A stretch of 64,000 nucleotides of DNA from Kudoa neothunni (GCA_964304625.1 OZ199840.1:8618001-8682000), one strand, 5' to 3'. Numbered from the stretch's first letter, positions 43,595-56,347 are shown. Translations and numbers: made by a program. Notes: a model not told the origin generated them from the letters alone.

Positions 43595-44165
43595 TTGGCA
43601 CTTTCTTTGATGGTCCCAGGGGGAGAGCGTATTATCCGTTGCTTACTGTACCCATGATTAGCCAAAAGGAAACCTTAAGTCTATAAAAATAGAATAACCC
43701 ATATTGGGCATAAAGTATTAACCATATTTACTAGTGCGGCTCAAGAAACTCGTTGTCTAGTCCTTATCTCGTCCCATTGCAACAACACTAAAACGATATA
43801 CCCACTAGTAACATTAAATTGTAATTAATTAGAACGGAAAAATTTGTTAAGAAAAAGATTTAATGTTGTTTCTAAAACATTAATATTTTGAATATATTTT
43901 TTATAAAGGACAATTTTCCTCCGAACTGCCCCCTTCCTAGCATAGTCGGACACACACCCGACACAATTTACACTCTATTTTTAAATATTTGATAAATATG
44001 TAAATTCATCCAAATTTTAGATACGATTTGAATAATTTACGTTTTGTTGTTTACTGAGGATGTTAGGTTAAATCGAAGTTATTTTCATTAAATAGATATA
44101 TATTGTCCTTCATCATACTTAGCGTTAAAAAATCGATTACATAATAATATTATTAAAGTATATAG
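43595..44165. repeat. duplicated 5' flank of Kunitz copy 3
   Basis: Almost identical by eye to 62782-63351 before copy 6, and more distantly related to the flanks of copies 1 and 2. No exon. Confidence 0.65.
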
Positions 44166-44242
44166 TCGACATGTTTAGCTAATTGAAAATTTCTTTAATC
44201 TTATTCATATATTAATAACTCGTCTTTTCTTTATATACGATA
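44166..44242 (+). promoter_or_regulatory. conserved proximal promoter, Kunitz copy 3
   Basis: GACATGTTTAGCTAATTGAA, TTTAATCTTATTCATATATT, and a TATA box at 44232-44237, 56 bp before the ATG. The middle (ATATATTAATAACTCGTC) differs from copies 1-2 and matches copies 5-6. Confidence 0.7.
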
Positions 44243-44287
44243 ATATTTCCAGTTTCTGATTTATTTATTAATCATTTTATATATAAA

Positions 44288-45753
44288 ATGAATCCACTAT
44301 TTAATACAATAATATTTATTTTATCTTCTTCTTTATGCTTTTCTGGTAATTACCACATTTCTTGCTCAATTCTACCATACTTACTAGACCCTATATTACC
44401 ATCTTATGAAAGAGATGAAGGAGATTGGCCCATCGATGTCGTTAAAAGTATGGATAGTGTCATCGACCGTTGGTTCATTGATATTAATGATGCCAAATGT
44501 AAGCCTCTAGAATACCGGGGTATCAAAGGGAATTATAACAATTTTGGCCTCAAAGGGGCTTTGTGAAATGCATGGTACGTTGTTAATTAAAATTTGTAAT
44601 ATTAATATTAATATTCGTTAAAGGTAAGTTAACTGAACGGGGAAAAATTAAAAGGATGTAAAAAACCAATGCATCCAGGACACTGTGTAAAAAATACAGG
44701 AACCATCCCGAAGTATTACTTTGATCAGACTACTGCTAGATGTAAACAATTCCCCTATAATGGATGTGGAGGAAGTTTTAATAGATATGAAAATGAAGAG
44801 GAATGTTATTTATATTGTTTAAGTATATCGCACTGACTTGAATGTTAAAAATTAATGTATATTTTGCATTAGATAAAAAGAATGGAGGGCTAACAAACGC
44901 TGATGATGAAAAAAATAGATTCTCTCAAAGATAAAAGATAATTATTTAGTACCGAATTCTTTAGATTGTGATCTAAAGCCAGACGTTAAAGATAAAGACC
45001 CAGACACTGCAATTATTGCTGATACCAATAACAACAAGTGTGCGTTTGCTGCAGTCTCAATTGATTCGAATACAAGAGGAATATTCAGGACATTTTCTGA
45101 ATGCGTCAAAAAATGTTATCGTATACACATTATTTTGTTTTAGTTTCTTAATATTTTATAGCACATAAACATGATGTTAAAGATCCTAATATAGACCCTA
45201 AAAAAAAGAGAATTCCTGCATGTGATACCGATCCTTATCAACATGCCTTCACCGATGAAAAGCAAGTGATTTTCAGATACTATCATGATGCCAACAAAAA
45301 ATTATGCAAACGCATGGAAACTGGCCAGCCAACGGGCAGTGAACTGGACTTTAATAGAGACAACAATAGCTTTCCGACGATGGAAATGTGTCATAGCTAT
45401 TGTGGTGCAGGTACAAAGTTGTTTAAATTAAGAGTAAAACCGATGACTTTTTACATTAGGTTACAATTTAATATTTAATTTTATTAACAATAAATTTAGA
45501 CAACTACAAGAAAGAAATAAAGATTGAAGAAACCTGTAAACAACAAAAGGAAGGTGTTGCTACTGATAGTAGTAAATTTCACGCAATAAGATATTATTAT
45601 AAATCAGCTGATAATAAATGCCAAGCATTCAAATACAAAGGATACGATGGTAACTCAAACAATTTTAAAGATGGGGAACAATGCAAAAAAATATGTGGAG
45701 GTCATTATAACGAAGGGAAAGAGGTTACGATAGACAAAAATGTGGAGAATTAA
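44288..45753 (+). pseudogene. five-Kunitz-domain gene, copy 3, four one-base insertions
   Basis: Exons by comparison: 44288-44345, 44388-44574, 44624-44822, 44873-45120, 45162-45410 and 45500-45753. All splice sites survive. Exon 2 has an extra G near 44546, exon 3 an extra G in the run at 44638-44642, and exon 4 an extra A in 44909-44915 and another in 44933-44936; each gives an early stop as assembled. Exons 1, 5 and 6 are intact. Domain II would carry CKQF before the YNGCGG segment, as in copies 5 and 6. Domain V (CKQQKEGVATDSSKF) resembles copy 1. All four lesions lengthen homopolymers by one base while the rest stays gene-like, so this is either a very young pseudogene or a stretch with sequencing errors. 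Confidence 0.75.
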
Positions 45754-47339
45754 GTAGAAGCTAAGAAGAAATCTATGTTTAGTGCAATGAACGTATTTAA
45801 AGGTTAAAATGTAGAACAGTAGCCTTAATCCAAATCAGCGACCACGATAAAAATCGAACCTGTTGATTATTTTAATATTTGTATTTATCATTGTTTCACC
45901 ACCAGTAGATTATTTTCGGCACTGTAATTGTTATCAATAATAGTTTTTATAATCTATCATATAAATCACTGCTAGTCCCTCGTAATTATTTCCACAGGCC
46001 ATATCATTTAATCGATTAAGTAAAGCATACTTTATTTATCCTAAAATTTGAGTGTGACCACTATGGTTTTTTGTCGATTGTCATATTTCATCATCATCAT
46101 CAGCGATTGCCTATTATTAATTCTATGTCTACAGGAATAATAAATTCATATTTTCTGCAAGCATTAGATGTCAAATTGTATCAAATGCATAACGTTAATC
46201 TCAAAAATAATTTATTGTAATTAATCCACACATCCCTACCATTAAATGCCCAACATATTTCATGCTAATTTGTTATAAATATTCAGGATTAATCTACGAA
46301 CTAATAATAATGTTTAATCGGAAAATGTGATCATTATTCTACATTTTAACCCACAGAATCATGATTACTTTCTGCTTCTAGGATATATTACTTCACATCA
46401 TATAATTACTCATACTGAGGTTAAAAATATCCATAGTTGTGACAGCTCTTTCCTAAAACTATGCAAATATATACAAACCCAAATTTTAGTTCGTGTTGCT
46501 TATAGTAAAGCGTAGTTTAGTCAATTATAAAAAGGGTCGGGTGAGCAGTCCTTTATTAATCTAATAACATTGAATCCATTTTTAATTTTTCCGCTGTCAA
46601 CCATACAAAAATCATCATGATAATTTTGCCATTTTAGATTGAATATTGATTAAACCCTTTAAACCATCGGTTATTAATGAATCCACACGAATAATTTGAG
46701 CGCATCAAATTAATCAACTCAAACTTCTCAGAATCACGCTCTTTGTTAGTACTATATTTAAATTTTTTACGGTGAAGCTATCCCACCTCATGGGATTTCA
46801 ATATTTCTTCTTTCTTATTACGACTGCCATCCAATGTTGAAATTGTAGGAAGTTAAAAATGTCGAGCGGTAGCATCCTCCGCAACCTTATTAGGCGAATG
46901 TTCAAAAAATTCGATTAATTCAAATTCTTCCTTAATTGCTATGTTTTTTATTTTTTTCTACCATCTGAAAACTACGAAAAGCCCGCAAGTTCCCTCGAAA
47001 AATCCCCCAAAAAGTACGTAAAATCCGCAACGATGGATTTTTTGTATTTTCATCATTTTTTCTTTATTTTGTAAATTTTTGTAAATTAAATTTTAATATG
47101 ATATTCTAATATTGAATCTGTACTTGCACAGAAACATTTAGGGTAAACGCGCGATAAGAAGATAAAAAGTACGAAAAACCCGCAGTAGGAATAATCGATT
47201 GCCTACTATAGCTTTATCATCAAACCTTAAGACCTGGTAAATATGATTGAAACGATCTCTAGAGTTCGCCAAAGAATAATAAAATTGTTTTAATGATGTG
47301 TTAGAATCCCGTACATTCCTCAGTGCAAACGAGAGGGCA
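45754..47339. other. spacer, no gene recognised
   Basis: AT-rich, with a short CAT triplet run near 46087. The open frame at 46327-46515 has no family features. Confidence 0.35.
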
Positions 47340-47785
47340 CTTGAGCAATTGGATGCGATTAAACACTCCTAAAACATTTGAGTTCTTCAATGATCTTTCC
47401 GTTGGTTTTTGTCCATACAATCACAGCACATATTTGTCTATTTGGTTATAATGTCGACAATATCGTTCGATATAAAAAGCTCAAATGCTTCAACAATTTT
47501 ATTAACATTTTTTTCCTCCATTATGATTCTAGAAGGTGGCGAAACAAAGTTATGAAGACGAGTCTTCGTTTGGGTAGGAGGTTTCGTACACCATTCGAAA
47601 CCAGATCGAGAACTTAGCAAAGATTCTGGATTTTCACTCATCGGTAAATATTTCAAATCATCCAATAACCCTTCTTCATCCGCTATAACTACTACCTTGT
47701 TCACAACAATTTTCGTAGAAAGAGTCTTCTGATTCGGATACAATAAACTGAGAACAATCATCTTGACTAGAGGAAGAATCCTCAA
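47340..47785 (-). pseudogene. piggyBac-type transposase N-terminal relic
   Basis: The minus strand reads SRSGFEWCTKPPTQTKTRLH, then NFVSPPSRI and IVEAFELFISNDIVDIITK, followed by a stop and TN. This fits W---PP---R---NI ... A-F-LFI-D-I---I---TN of piggyBac proteins. IEELKCFR follows after a frame change, in the place of the EL-AFIG block. No termini or catalytic core were found. Confidence 0.55.
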
Positions 47786-48534
47786 TTAATTTTTCGCTGT
47801 CGTCGAATATATTTCTAAAATCATTTTAAATAAAGATGTATATAAATAAGGAGAAATTAAAAAATATACTTAAGTATCAATAAAAATTAAACTCAATGAA
47901 ACCCACTGTGCTTTCCCGTCAACTCTGAATGGATTAATTATTGTTAATTTTCTTTCAGTACGTAAAAATCATAACACTTCTTATTTATCGTTAAAATAAA
48001 AATATTGATATTTTAACCATATAAACTCATATATAAACAATTAAAAAAATTATAATATTGACCTGGTGGTAACATTAGATATATTATAAAGTGACATATT
48101 CTAAAACTCTCATTTTTACAATAATACTGCACCATTTTCGATTTAATTTTCATCCTTCTTAAACTTTAATACATTATAAAAACATTGAAGAAATTTAATG
48201 ACGTCCATATAAGTGGTGTCAAGAATTTAAGCAAAAGTATCCAATATACCCAGATCGAGCAAGAAGGGTTAAGTTCAATTTTTATAAGTTTTTTTTCAAA
48301 ATGTTGAAATATTTTCTTTATAGCGTAAATTATTCTTTTTTTGATTAAAGGGCGACTTAGTAATATTGGGAGTAAGTAAATCATTTAATACACTTTAATT
48401 CGTATGGGATCAATGAATGAAATGATAGATTGTCTCCTTTTTCTAATAAACATCGGCGTATAAATTATATACCGAAGTTCTCAATTACATATTAATATTT
48501 CTGAATAGTAATCCCATCCAAAATTTGATAAAAT
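47786..48534. other. upstream flank of the divergent Kunitz gene
   Basis: No exon. A TATA-like string GTATAAATTATATACCG lies near 48458-48474, 60-75 bp before the ATG. The GACATGTTTAGCTAATTG block shared by the other five copies is absent. Confidence 0.4.
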
Positions 48535-50008
48535 ATGTTATTTGTATTAATATTTATTATTGTAAACATCAATTATTCTAAAATAAAATCAGGTACACAT
48601 CTCACGTTCATCCTAAATAATACACTATCATAGAACCAGCACTTCCTTCCTATGAAATGGATGTGGGTGAGTTCAAAGAAGGTGAAGATATAAACAATGA
48701 ACTCACAAGATGGTTTATTAATACCAAAACAAACAAATGCGAAACTTTCCAATACAAAGGCATCAAAGGAAACTTTAACAACTTTAGAACGGAAATAGAA
48801 TGTCAAAGACATCGTATGCTTCTTATTATGAAAATTTACTAATTTTGTACAGTTGAAAATCCTCTTTCTGATAAGATTGATGGGTGTCAAGACACTCCGA
48901 AACAAAAGGGGTCCTGCAATTCACTCAACATAGCTAGTCTTAACACCGAGAAATGGTCCTGGGACCGTTCAAAAGCTGCTTGTGAACGTTTTGATTACTC
49001 AGGTTGCGGTGGGAACAAAAATAGATACGATTCAGATGAAGAATGCAAAATATTTTGTTATAGTATGCTGGATACAACAATATTTTGATAATAGTCCATA
49101 ATTGTAGATGATGATCCAAATTATGGGAACCCGAATGAAGGTATAAGTTTGAATGACGATGAAGAAAAAGCGAAATACGCTATTCCAAGTTATTTTGACT
49201 GTCACTTAAAACCAGACCTCCAAACGAATGAAGCTCAAATCAAAGCTATCGCATTAATTGAAGAGAAACAATGTGTATATGTTGCAGCAGGATTGCAAAA
49301 AAAAGATAAAAAGATAAGAGGAGCATTTGATACTATCAATGCGTGCGTTCAAAAATGTTTCCGTAATTAATATTTTCTTAACTTAAATGATGCTCCAATA
49401 GCAAACGAATACGATGAATCAGCTGATATAAATGAAAGAATGAAACAAAAAATATTAGCATGTAGTAGAGTACAGCCCGACCAATTTGAAAAACCAAGTT
49501 CACTAACATCCCAAGTTAAACCAACAATAAGATACTATTATGACCAAAGCAACAAGGGATGTTCACGCTTTGAGAGTTGGCCTGGAGATTTTGATAAATC
49601 TAAAAATAATTTTCCCTCAGCGGAAATATGCGAAAGCTATTGTGGATGGGGTATATAAATCAATTAGATTAGAATAATGTCATGAAAACTTGAATAGATA
49701 AACCTGAACAAACGGAAGCTATAGAAAGAAAGCCTGCTTGTTATCAACCTAAAGCTGGTGAATACAGCAAATCTGATAATACTAATGGAAACCTTAATGT
49801 TAAAAGATGGTATTTTGATAGTTCCGAAGATAAATTTAAATGCATCTCCTTCATGTTTGGAGGTCTAAATGGAAATAACAACAACTTTAAATCTAAAGAA
49901 GCATGTAAAGCTGTTTGCTGGGAGCACATGGATCCAGACGAAACTAATTTCGCCGCAGAAGATTTACATAACGGTATTAATGATGATGAACAATCCACCA
50001 CAAGTTAA
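48535..50008 (+). CDS. secreted five-Kunitz-domain protein, divergent copy 4 (6 exons, intact)
   Basis: Exons 48535-48592, 48634-48813, 48853-49062, 49108-49362, 49402-49650 and 49698-50008; introns of 39-47 bp, all phase 1; 420 aa. The signal peptide is MLFVLIFIIVNINYSKIKS. Exon number, phases and domain order equal those of the other copies although the protein is strongly diverged. Domain I has two cysteines (NKCETFQYKGIKGNFNNF, IECQRH). Domain II has six (DGCQDTPKQKGSCNS, AACERF, YSGCGGNKN, EECKIFC) with Asn at P1. Domain III (FDCHLKPD, KQCVYV, ACVQKC), IV (ACSRVQPD, GCSRFE, ICESYC) and V (ACYQPKAG, FKCISF, ACKAVC) keep four. The tail is longer and acidic and ends NDDEQSTTS. It shows which cysteine losses are ancestral to the array. 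Confidence 0.91.
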
Positions 50009-50220
50009 TAGCCTGATATCTTTTTAATATCAATCTAGAATTATCGTTATTAGCTATTAGCTATTTTCCACTTAGCTTTTCTTGAATAAATATTATTAAT
50101 GCATATCGCAAATTTTCTATTAATAGAGAAGTATGTGTTAAATAGAAATAAAATATTTGTAATATAGGAAAAGGACGTTAACCCTTTCGGGTCTGAGAAT
50201 CACGCAATAGGAATATCTTT

Positions 50221-51725
50221 TTAACCCTCCCGAGACAAGGCGGGGTCCGCGTGGAACCCGCGGCACACATTTTTGTGTTTTACTTTTTATTGACTTTAAG
50301 TAACTAATTCAGATTACTGATAATCCTAGTTCAAGAGGTACTTTTTAATCATGTTTAATAGTCAAAAAGAAATTTTCTCATAAATGACTTTAAATGTTTA
50401 AAGTTTTAAACAAAAATTTTAAAAAAATTGTTTGTGATTATTAATTTATGTAATTATCAGAATTGATATATTACATAAAAATGAATAAACATGAATAAAC
50501 TATCATGGAGTTATTAGTTTAATAGAATATTGACATAATTACGTTTTTTTCATCCATCTTGGTGGTGGTCACCGATATTTGATAGGATTATCCTTTGTCA
50601 GTGGGTAGGCTTAATTTTTTTGAAAATATTCGAGTATTCATAATTTGTTAAATTTAACTTTATTTATATGTGTTTTGATTTAGTAATGTATAGTAGTGAT
50701 TCGGAATATTTATTGGATGACCATGTTAATGATAAACAAATTATGGATAGCAATTTGGAGTTCGAAGGAAATTTGGCAGATGCTTCTAGCTGTGAGGATT
50801 TATTGGAATGTATTGATTCACAGATTAATGTTGAGGTTGATCGTATTGATTGCATCCCAAATTAAGGTCCTGTTACAATATCAAAATCTGCTTTTGAATA
50901 GGATTGTGAACCACGAGAAACATTGAGTCTCTTATCGATTCTTTCAGAATTTTCTTCTCAGATGTAGTAATTGAAAAGATATTATTCTACACGAATAAGT
51001 TATGTTCGAAAATTTGTTCAATTTTCTTACTGTTTGTTACTCATCAAGAAAGTAAAAAAATAAAATTAATCCGCTACAGTTCTATTATTATAAGCGTTAA
51101 TGTCAAAAATAATTAAGGGAATATTGTTATAAGTTTTGAACTGTTTGATTTAAAACGTAATGTAGCTTATAACATTAAAACATAACCAATACGAGATGTT
51201 AACATCCGATTATTATTTGAAGAATAAGTATTGAAATAACATCGTTAGATATTTTGTAATTTAATTTTTACGATCTTTAGGGAGTATAATGCAATGAGTA
51301 GTTTTGGCGCGAATTTAATCTACATTATTAGAGAGAGATTACGAGTTATTCGGGGTATCGTGCATCAGAATCGACCGATATGTTGTCATTGTTTTCATAG
51401 AGTAGATCGTTCCTAAAATTATATCATCACGTTTTATAACATCCTAAAATCAAAATCTACCAGAACATATATTACGTATGCACTCATAATCCTCATTACA
51501 CATCGAAGATTTGTAATAGTTATTCATCAGAATTATTCGAATTTTTTTACAAATTTATAAATGATATGTATTTTTTGACTGTATAATATAAAATTCCGAT
51601 ATTTATTGGGTAGGAATGCCTGATTTGGTAAAAATTTCAAAAAAATAAGCTAAAATTGCTGGGGTCCATTTGGACTCATTCCGTCCCCTACGTGATTTTC
51701 AGGCGCATTTTCCTTCGAGGGTTAA
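50221..51725 (+). mobile_element. piggyBac-like element with intact TTAA ends (1.5 kb)
   Basis: TTAA at 50221-50224 is followed by CCCTCCCGAG and a subterminal CGGGGTCC. The right end has GGGGTCC near 51661, then CCTTCGAGGG and TTAA at 51722-51725. Inside, a plus-strand frame (50668-50865) gives an acidic start (SSDSEYLLDDHVND...EFEGNLADAS) similar to the minus-strand frames at 43182 and 62329. A second frame from about 50928 reads ESLIDSFRIFFSDVVIEKIL and FYTN, typical of piggyBac. No DDE core is visible, so it is an internally deleted derivative. Confidence 0.75.
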
Positions 51726-52814
51726 AAAGGAGATTAAGTTTATACACTCCGAGATTTGCAATGGTTGGGAATAATACGTTTGACTTCGATACCTTCCATT
51801 CCAAAAATCATTTCAGCATTAAATCATATTTCAAATAATATGATCATAATATACAGAAGTTGTGGAGCAACAAAGATGATAGCCTGTTGTTGGATGGCGA
51901 CCATGATTCCATGGAAACAGTTTTATGGCCTTACTGCGTAGATAATACGTTGTCGTAGATTTTGTTAAAATATATTGAATTGTTTTAAAAAATTATTTTT
52001 TGGTAGTCTATATTATTCCTTTAAAAATTATTGTAATAACTAATCTTGTATGCATAAAACATAATCTCCGTTTTAAACATTCGACAACTCACATTATGTC
52101 GTGCTTATTTATCTCCTCTTATCAATATCGCATATTATGATTTGAATAAAAAGTTTTAAATATATTAAAATTTTCCTTATTTCAAATTAATTTTAATTTA
52201 TGATAAAGAATTAAAAGGTTCGATGAACAGCTAAATTTTACAAAAATCACTCTCCACAGATAAATTTAATTTATAGATTCCCGAAATTACTATGCAAAAT
52301 GTCAACTCTCTTTTTTAGTTAAATAAACTATAAAAGAACCCTATGAGATAATATTGAGACTTAATTTGATCAATTTATACTTGGACCATAAAGGGGCCCA
52401 TTTAGCCTTTGTGTAACTTTTTGAAAAATCTGAGAAAAAACGTACATAAGATGAAAAAAATTTGTTGACCTCTGACAATATAACTACATAAAATTTATGA
52501 TATAATTTAAGTAACATTAGTTTTGTTATATAGAATATCCCTATAATTTTATAAGCATTTAATTAAATTTTAGGCCTAAATAGTCCCACTGAGCTTTCTA
52601 AGGTTAATATTAGAGTTTAATAAATTTAAATGGCAATATTTTTTATATAAAATGACTTACACATTTTTAAAAAGTTAAAAGTTAGAATAAATTATTTAAA
52701 AAAAAATATTCTTCTAAACCCCTCCATCCAGGAACAATTGAGCACAAACAAAACATTACTAATTTTATGTTTGTATATTAAAGAATTAGACTTTCCTTAA
52801 TTTTAGATATATTA
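51726..52814. other. spacer, no gene recognised
   Basis: Short open frames near 51656-51941 have no family features. The rest is AT-rich. Confidence 0.35.
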
Positions 52815-54728
52815 TGAACTAGCGCTAATGCTCAGCTTTTTTTGTTAGTATGTGAAGAAAAATTTTAACTTTTAGTTTTATTTTTGAATGGTGATATTCT
52901 ACGGAATATTTAATCTAATTAGCATGTTAAACCCTGTAACTTATATTTTTCTATTTTAATTGATACATTTTATAGCTAGTCCTTATTTTTGCATTGTGAT
53001 GATTTAGAAAAACAAAATTATGTTCACACTTTACATTAAAATATAAATAGAGGTATTGAGAGATATTAATGAGTATTTATAAATTTATTTGACATATTTT
53101 TGACCAAAATATATTGATCATAATTTTATAAGCTATTAGATTAGCGATCAAAGTTCATTTATTTATTAAACAAAATCATTAAGTAACCTAAATAGGACTT
53201 TCAGTTCTTTCCAAAATCTTACGAAAAAAATTAATCCTCCTAGTTCTAAAATTTATTATTAATCTACAAACGATAAAAAAATAAAATCGACCTAAGATGG
53301 GTCAAAAATAAAAATATTAATTGTTACTCCTTTTTTTCAATTTTATAAAGGATGTTTATGAGGTTTTAATAACTTGTGAGTGGTAACTTTCGTATTCATT
53401 ATTTAAACATAATTTCCTTATTTTTAAATGGATGAAAACTTTTTTGTTAACAAAAATACTTACTGGTTCAAAAATATATAAATTTAATTAACAAAATAGG
53501 ATTAAATCTAAAATGTAAAGACGTTATTGGTTTGAAAATTTACAGTAATGCTTAAGTATCAACTGGTTTTCTCGAAGGAGTGTACCCTTATAAAATAAAC
53601 GTACTGGTTGATTGTCCTAAAAAAATTTCTTCGTATTGAACTATTCTCAGATTAAAGAAAACTTTGTGAAAATATCGGATAGATCAATAATTTCTTATTA
53701 ACTTACATGGCACGTATTGAGAGGGGACTGTATTTTGTGCAAAAGTAATCGTGAATATAAATTCTTAAACTACGTATAGAATGCGGTGTCGCATATTTTC
53801 ACTCATCTTTAATATCATAATGTATTAGCTTTAGCGAAACGAAAATTTATATTGATTTAAATATTAATCTTAAGGTATGGGGTAAGAAATAATTAGATTA
53901 CTAAGAACTTAAACATTATTTTAAAAATTGTCTCATCAAATATAGAAACTTATCGAATTAGTGATAACAGGCTGTTTTTCAAGAAAGTTTAGGAAAACCA
54001 AAAAATGAGTAAAAACTTATCGGAATTACGAATATAGTTTCAATCTCAATCGACTTATTTGATAATAAGAAATTTTCACATCTCAGGAATTCCAATGAAG
54101 AATAATTTACACTTGTTATCACAAAAATTTTAATATTTAAAGCTCTACATACATTTCGTATCGTTTTTAGAATGCGTATAAAGACCAAAATAATTCCAAC
54201 ATGACAACAACTTATAATCTCAAAATATGTGTTTTATTTAAAATGATCATAATCTTTCCCGCCGCACTATATCCATGACACTTGGAAAATAAAAAAACAT
54301 CCTAAATAGTTAGATTACGCTTCAAATTTTAAGGGAAATGCAACAACTCTTGTAAATGTGACGTTAATAGTTTTATTTGTCTTAAAATTATTCCGAACAG
54401 GCATATGTAAAATTGTTAGAACATTCTACACCATAATTAAGAGACTCTTTTTCTATAGAGTGAATGAAAGTTAATTTTAATTGGCTATCATCCGGAAATA
54501 AACCAATGTCAATATTATACAGGTACTTTTTAATCTATTATTTGACGTAGACAACCAGAAAATTCCGTACTTCAAACTGTAGTATTGAATACATTTATAC
54601 TTCTAAGTAAATGAACGATTTTTATTAATGGTATCATCTATTCAAATATATACTAAAAGCTGTATTTAAAGAAAATTTCTCCATTGCACATGCGTACGGC
54701 TGCAAACACACACTGACAGACATAACAA
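52815..54728 (-). mobile_element. 1.9-kb interspersed repeat (Helitron-like), inverted copy
   Basis: The reverse complement matches 59893-61808 along almost the whole length, for example GTTTGCAGCCGTACGCAT at the 5' end and GCATTAGCGCTAG at the 3' end. A 69-codon frame (MVFIRILKTIRNVCRALNIK...) is conserved in both copies at 53979-54188 (-) and 60432-60641 (+), differing by one residue. No transposase motif was found. Confidence 0.65.
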
Positions 54729-54731
54729 CTT

Positions 54732-54757
54732 TATATATATATATATATATATATATA
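54732..54757. repeat. (TA)n microsatellite
   Basis: TA run directly beside the end of the inverted 1.9-kb repeat. Confidence 0.85.
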
Positions 54758-54884
54758 GTGGATAAGTTACATTTTGTTTCGAACTGAGGGAGTTATGTAA
54801 AATTAGTGATATTTACATTAAATAAATATATATTGTGCTCCAACATGCGCTTAATTTTAAAAATCGTATATATATATTAATACA

Positions 54885-56250
54885 TTGGTTGGCGCGCGGT
54901 TCGTAATTTCTAGGATCGCGTGCGCAACAATACGGAGAGATAAATGTTTTAAATCGGCTACAATAATGGATCGGTCTTATGTGATCCCCTTGGGGGATGA
55001 GGATATTGTACGTACTTTTTGCGCGATCGCACAAAAATATTGAAACACAAAACTAGCTAACTTAAATATTAATGAAAAGACAATTGTTCTTTTGTTAAGA
55101 ATTACGATTTAAAAATGAATAAACATCTCGAATAGAATGAATAAGATATTAACCCCCACTTTTTTGAGACATGATGTTTAAAATAGTTGGCAAGCCCTTC
55201 CAAATAAAATAAGACCATCTCTAAAAGGCTTAATTTTTGACCAATAAAATCATCATCTGTTTCTGAATTATTGGAGGGCTGTCATTGTGCCAATGTTATT
55301 TCCATGAATTAGGGAGGACATCATTATAGACCACATTACTACGTATCTACAACATGTTTCTATGTTTATCCTTTATTTTTCAACTACTTACCACATTTAT
55401 TTAATTATAAAAACTTTCTAATTGATTAATCGTGATAAAAAGAAAGAAACCGCTTAATTTAATCACACGGTCAAAGCAAAAAGGAACGTACGACCGGTCC
55501 TCGCGTGACTTTTTGTTTTTCATTTTTTCGTACTAAATATGCTTATAAATTATTCCACTCGACTAATAATAACATTAAATCATTTTTAATATGAGGGAAT
55601 CTTTGAATATGTAAAATAACTAATGTGCGTACGACCGGCCCATTACTGTATATTGATAAATTACATTGTAAGAAATTACTCAGTTATATTAATATTTTTA
55701 AATTTTCTGACAACTATATTGTATACTTCTCGTTCAATATCCGTTTGGTGTTTGTAACTATTTCAACCTCGATATTTCAAATAATGTCTTAAATCAGACA
55801 AATGAGAGAGGCAGTTTAGAACGGAATAATTTTTTGTGCTCTATAATCATATTTACGAAACTTATCATCCCTGTGACAGTTACCATCACCTATAAAATCA
55901 CTAATATTGGCGTCGTTTTCAATATTGTTTCCGCCCCATACCTTCAATAGTTTTTGAAAAATTTCAAAATTTCATATATCTCTTTTAATTTCCTAACCCA
56001 ATTTTTATTTCTGTCCATCATTTCGCCATTAATCGAAAACAAAAATCTCAACGCACCTGAAAAATTACGAAATACATGTCACTACAAAATAATACATAAA
56101 AAACCTAATTAATTTAAAAATATTTTATTTATATTCTTTACGGCCAAATAAATGTTTTTAAATAGCTTGAGAAATAAATAACTTATTATAATCTTACATG
56201 TAGGTTAATTTTGTAACATTATCTCAAATTACGAACCACACGTCACCCAC
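54885..56250. mobile_element. transposon inserted in the promoter flank of Kunitz copy 5, itself split by a MITE
   Basis: The left end reads GGTTGGCGCGCGGTTCGTAATTT; the right end, inverted, reads GTGGGTGACGTGTGGTTCGTAATTT. Sequences just outside (54770-54880 and from 56251) join up as the promoter flank seen in copies 1, 3 and 6, so this is an insertion. The MITE at 54964-55645 is nested within it. Non-coding. Confidence 0.6.
54964..55645. mobile_element. MITE, copy 2 of 2 (nested)
   Basis: Same termini (TAATGGATCGGTC ... GACCGGCCCATTA) and order of internal strings as 26062-26699, including ATTTAAAAATGAATAAACAT and CTTTTTTGAGACATGATGTT. About 40 bp longer than copy 1. Confidence 0.7.
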
Positions 56251-56270
56251 TGTATTATTAAAGTGTATGA

Positions 56271-56347
56271 TCGGCATGTTTAGCTAATTGAAAATTTCTT
56301 TAATCTTATTCATATATTAATAACTCGTCTTTTCTTTATATACGACA
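56271..56347 (+). promoter_or_regulatory. conserved proximal promoter, Kunitz copy 5
   Basis: GCATGTTTAGCTAATTGAAA and a TATA box at 56337-56342, 57 bp before the ATG. The nested transposon lies 20 bp upstream of this block. Confidence 0.65.

Noticed and set aside
48573-48905. 110-codon minus-strand frame overlapping Kunitz copy 4
   Set aside because: Antisense shadow of exons 2-3 of an intact gene.
53979-54188. 69-codon frame conserved in two inverted copies as a gene
   Set aside because: Conservation follows from the 1.9-kb repeat; no family features, and the third copy lacks this part.
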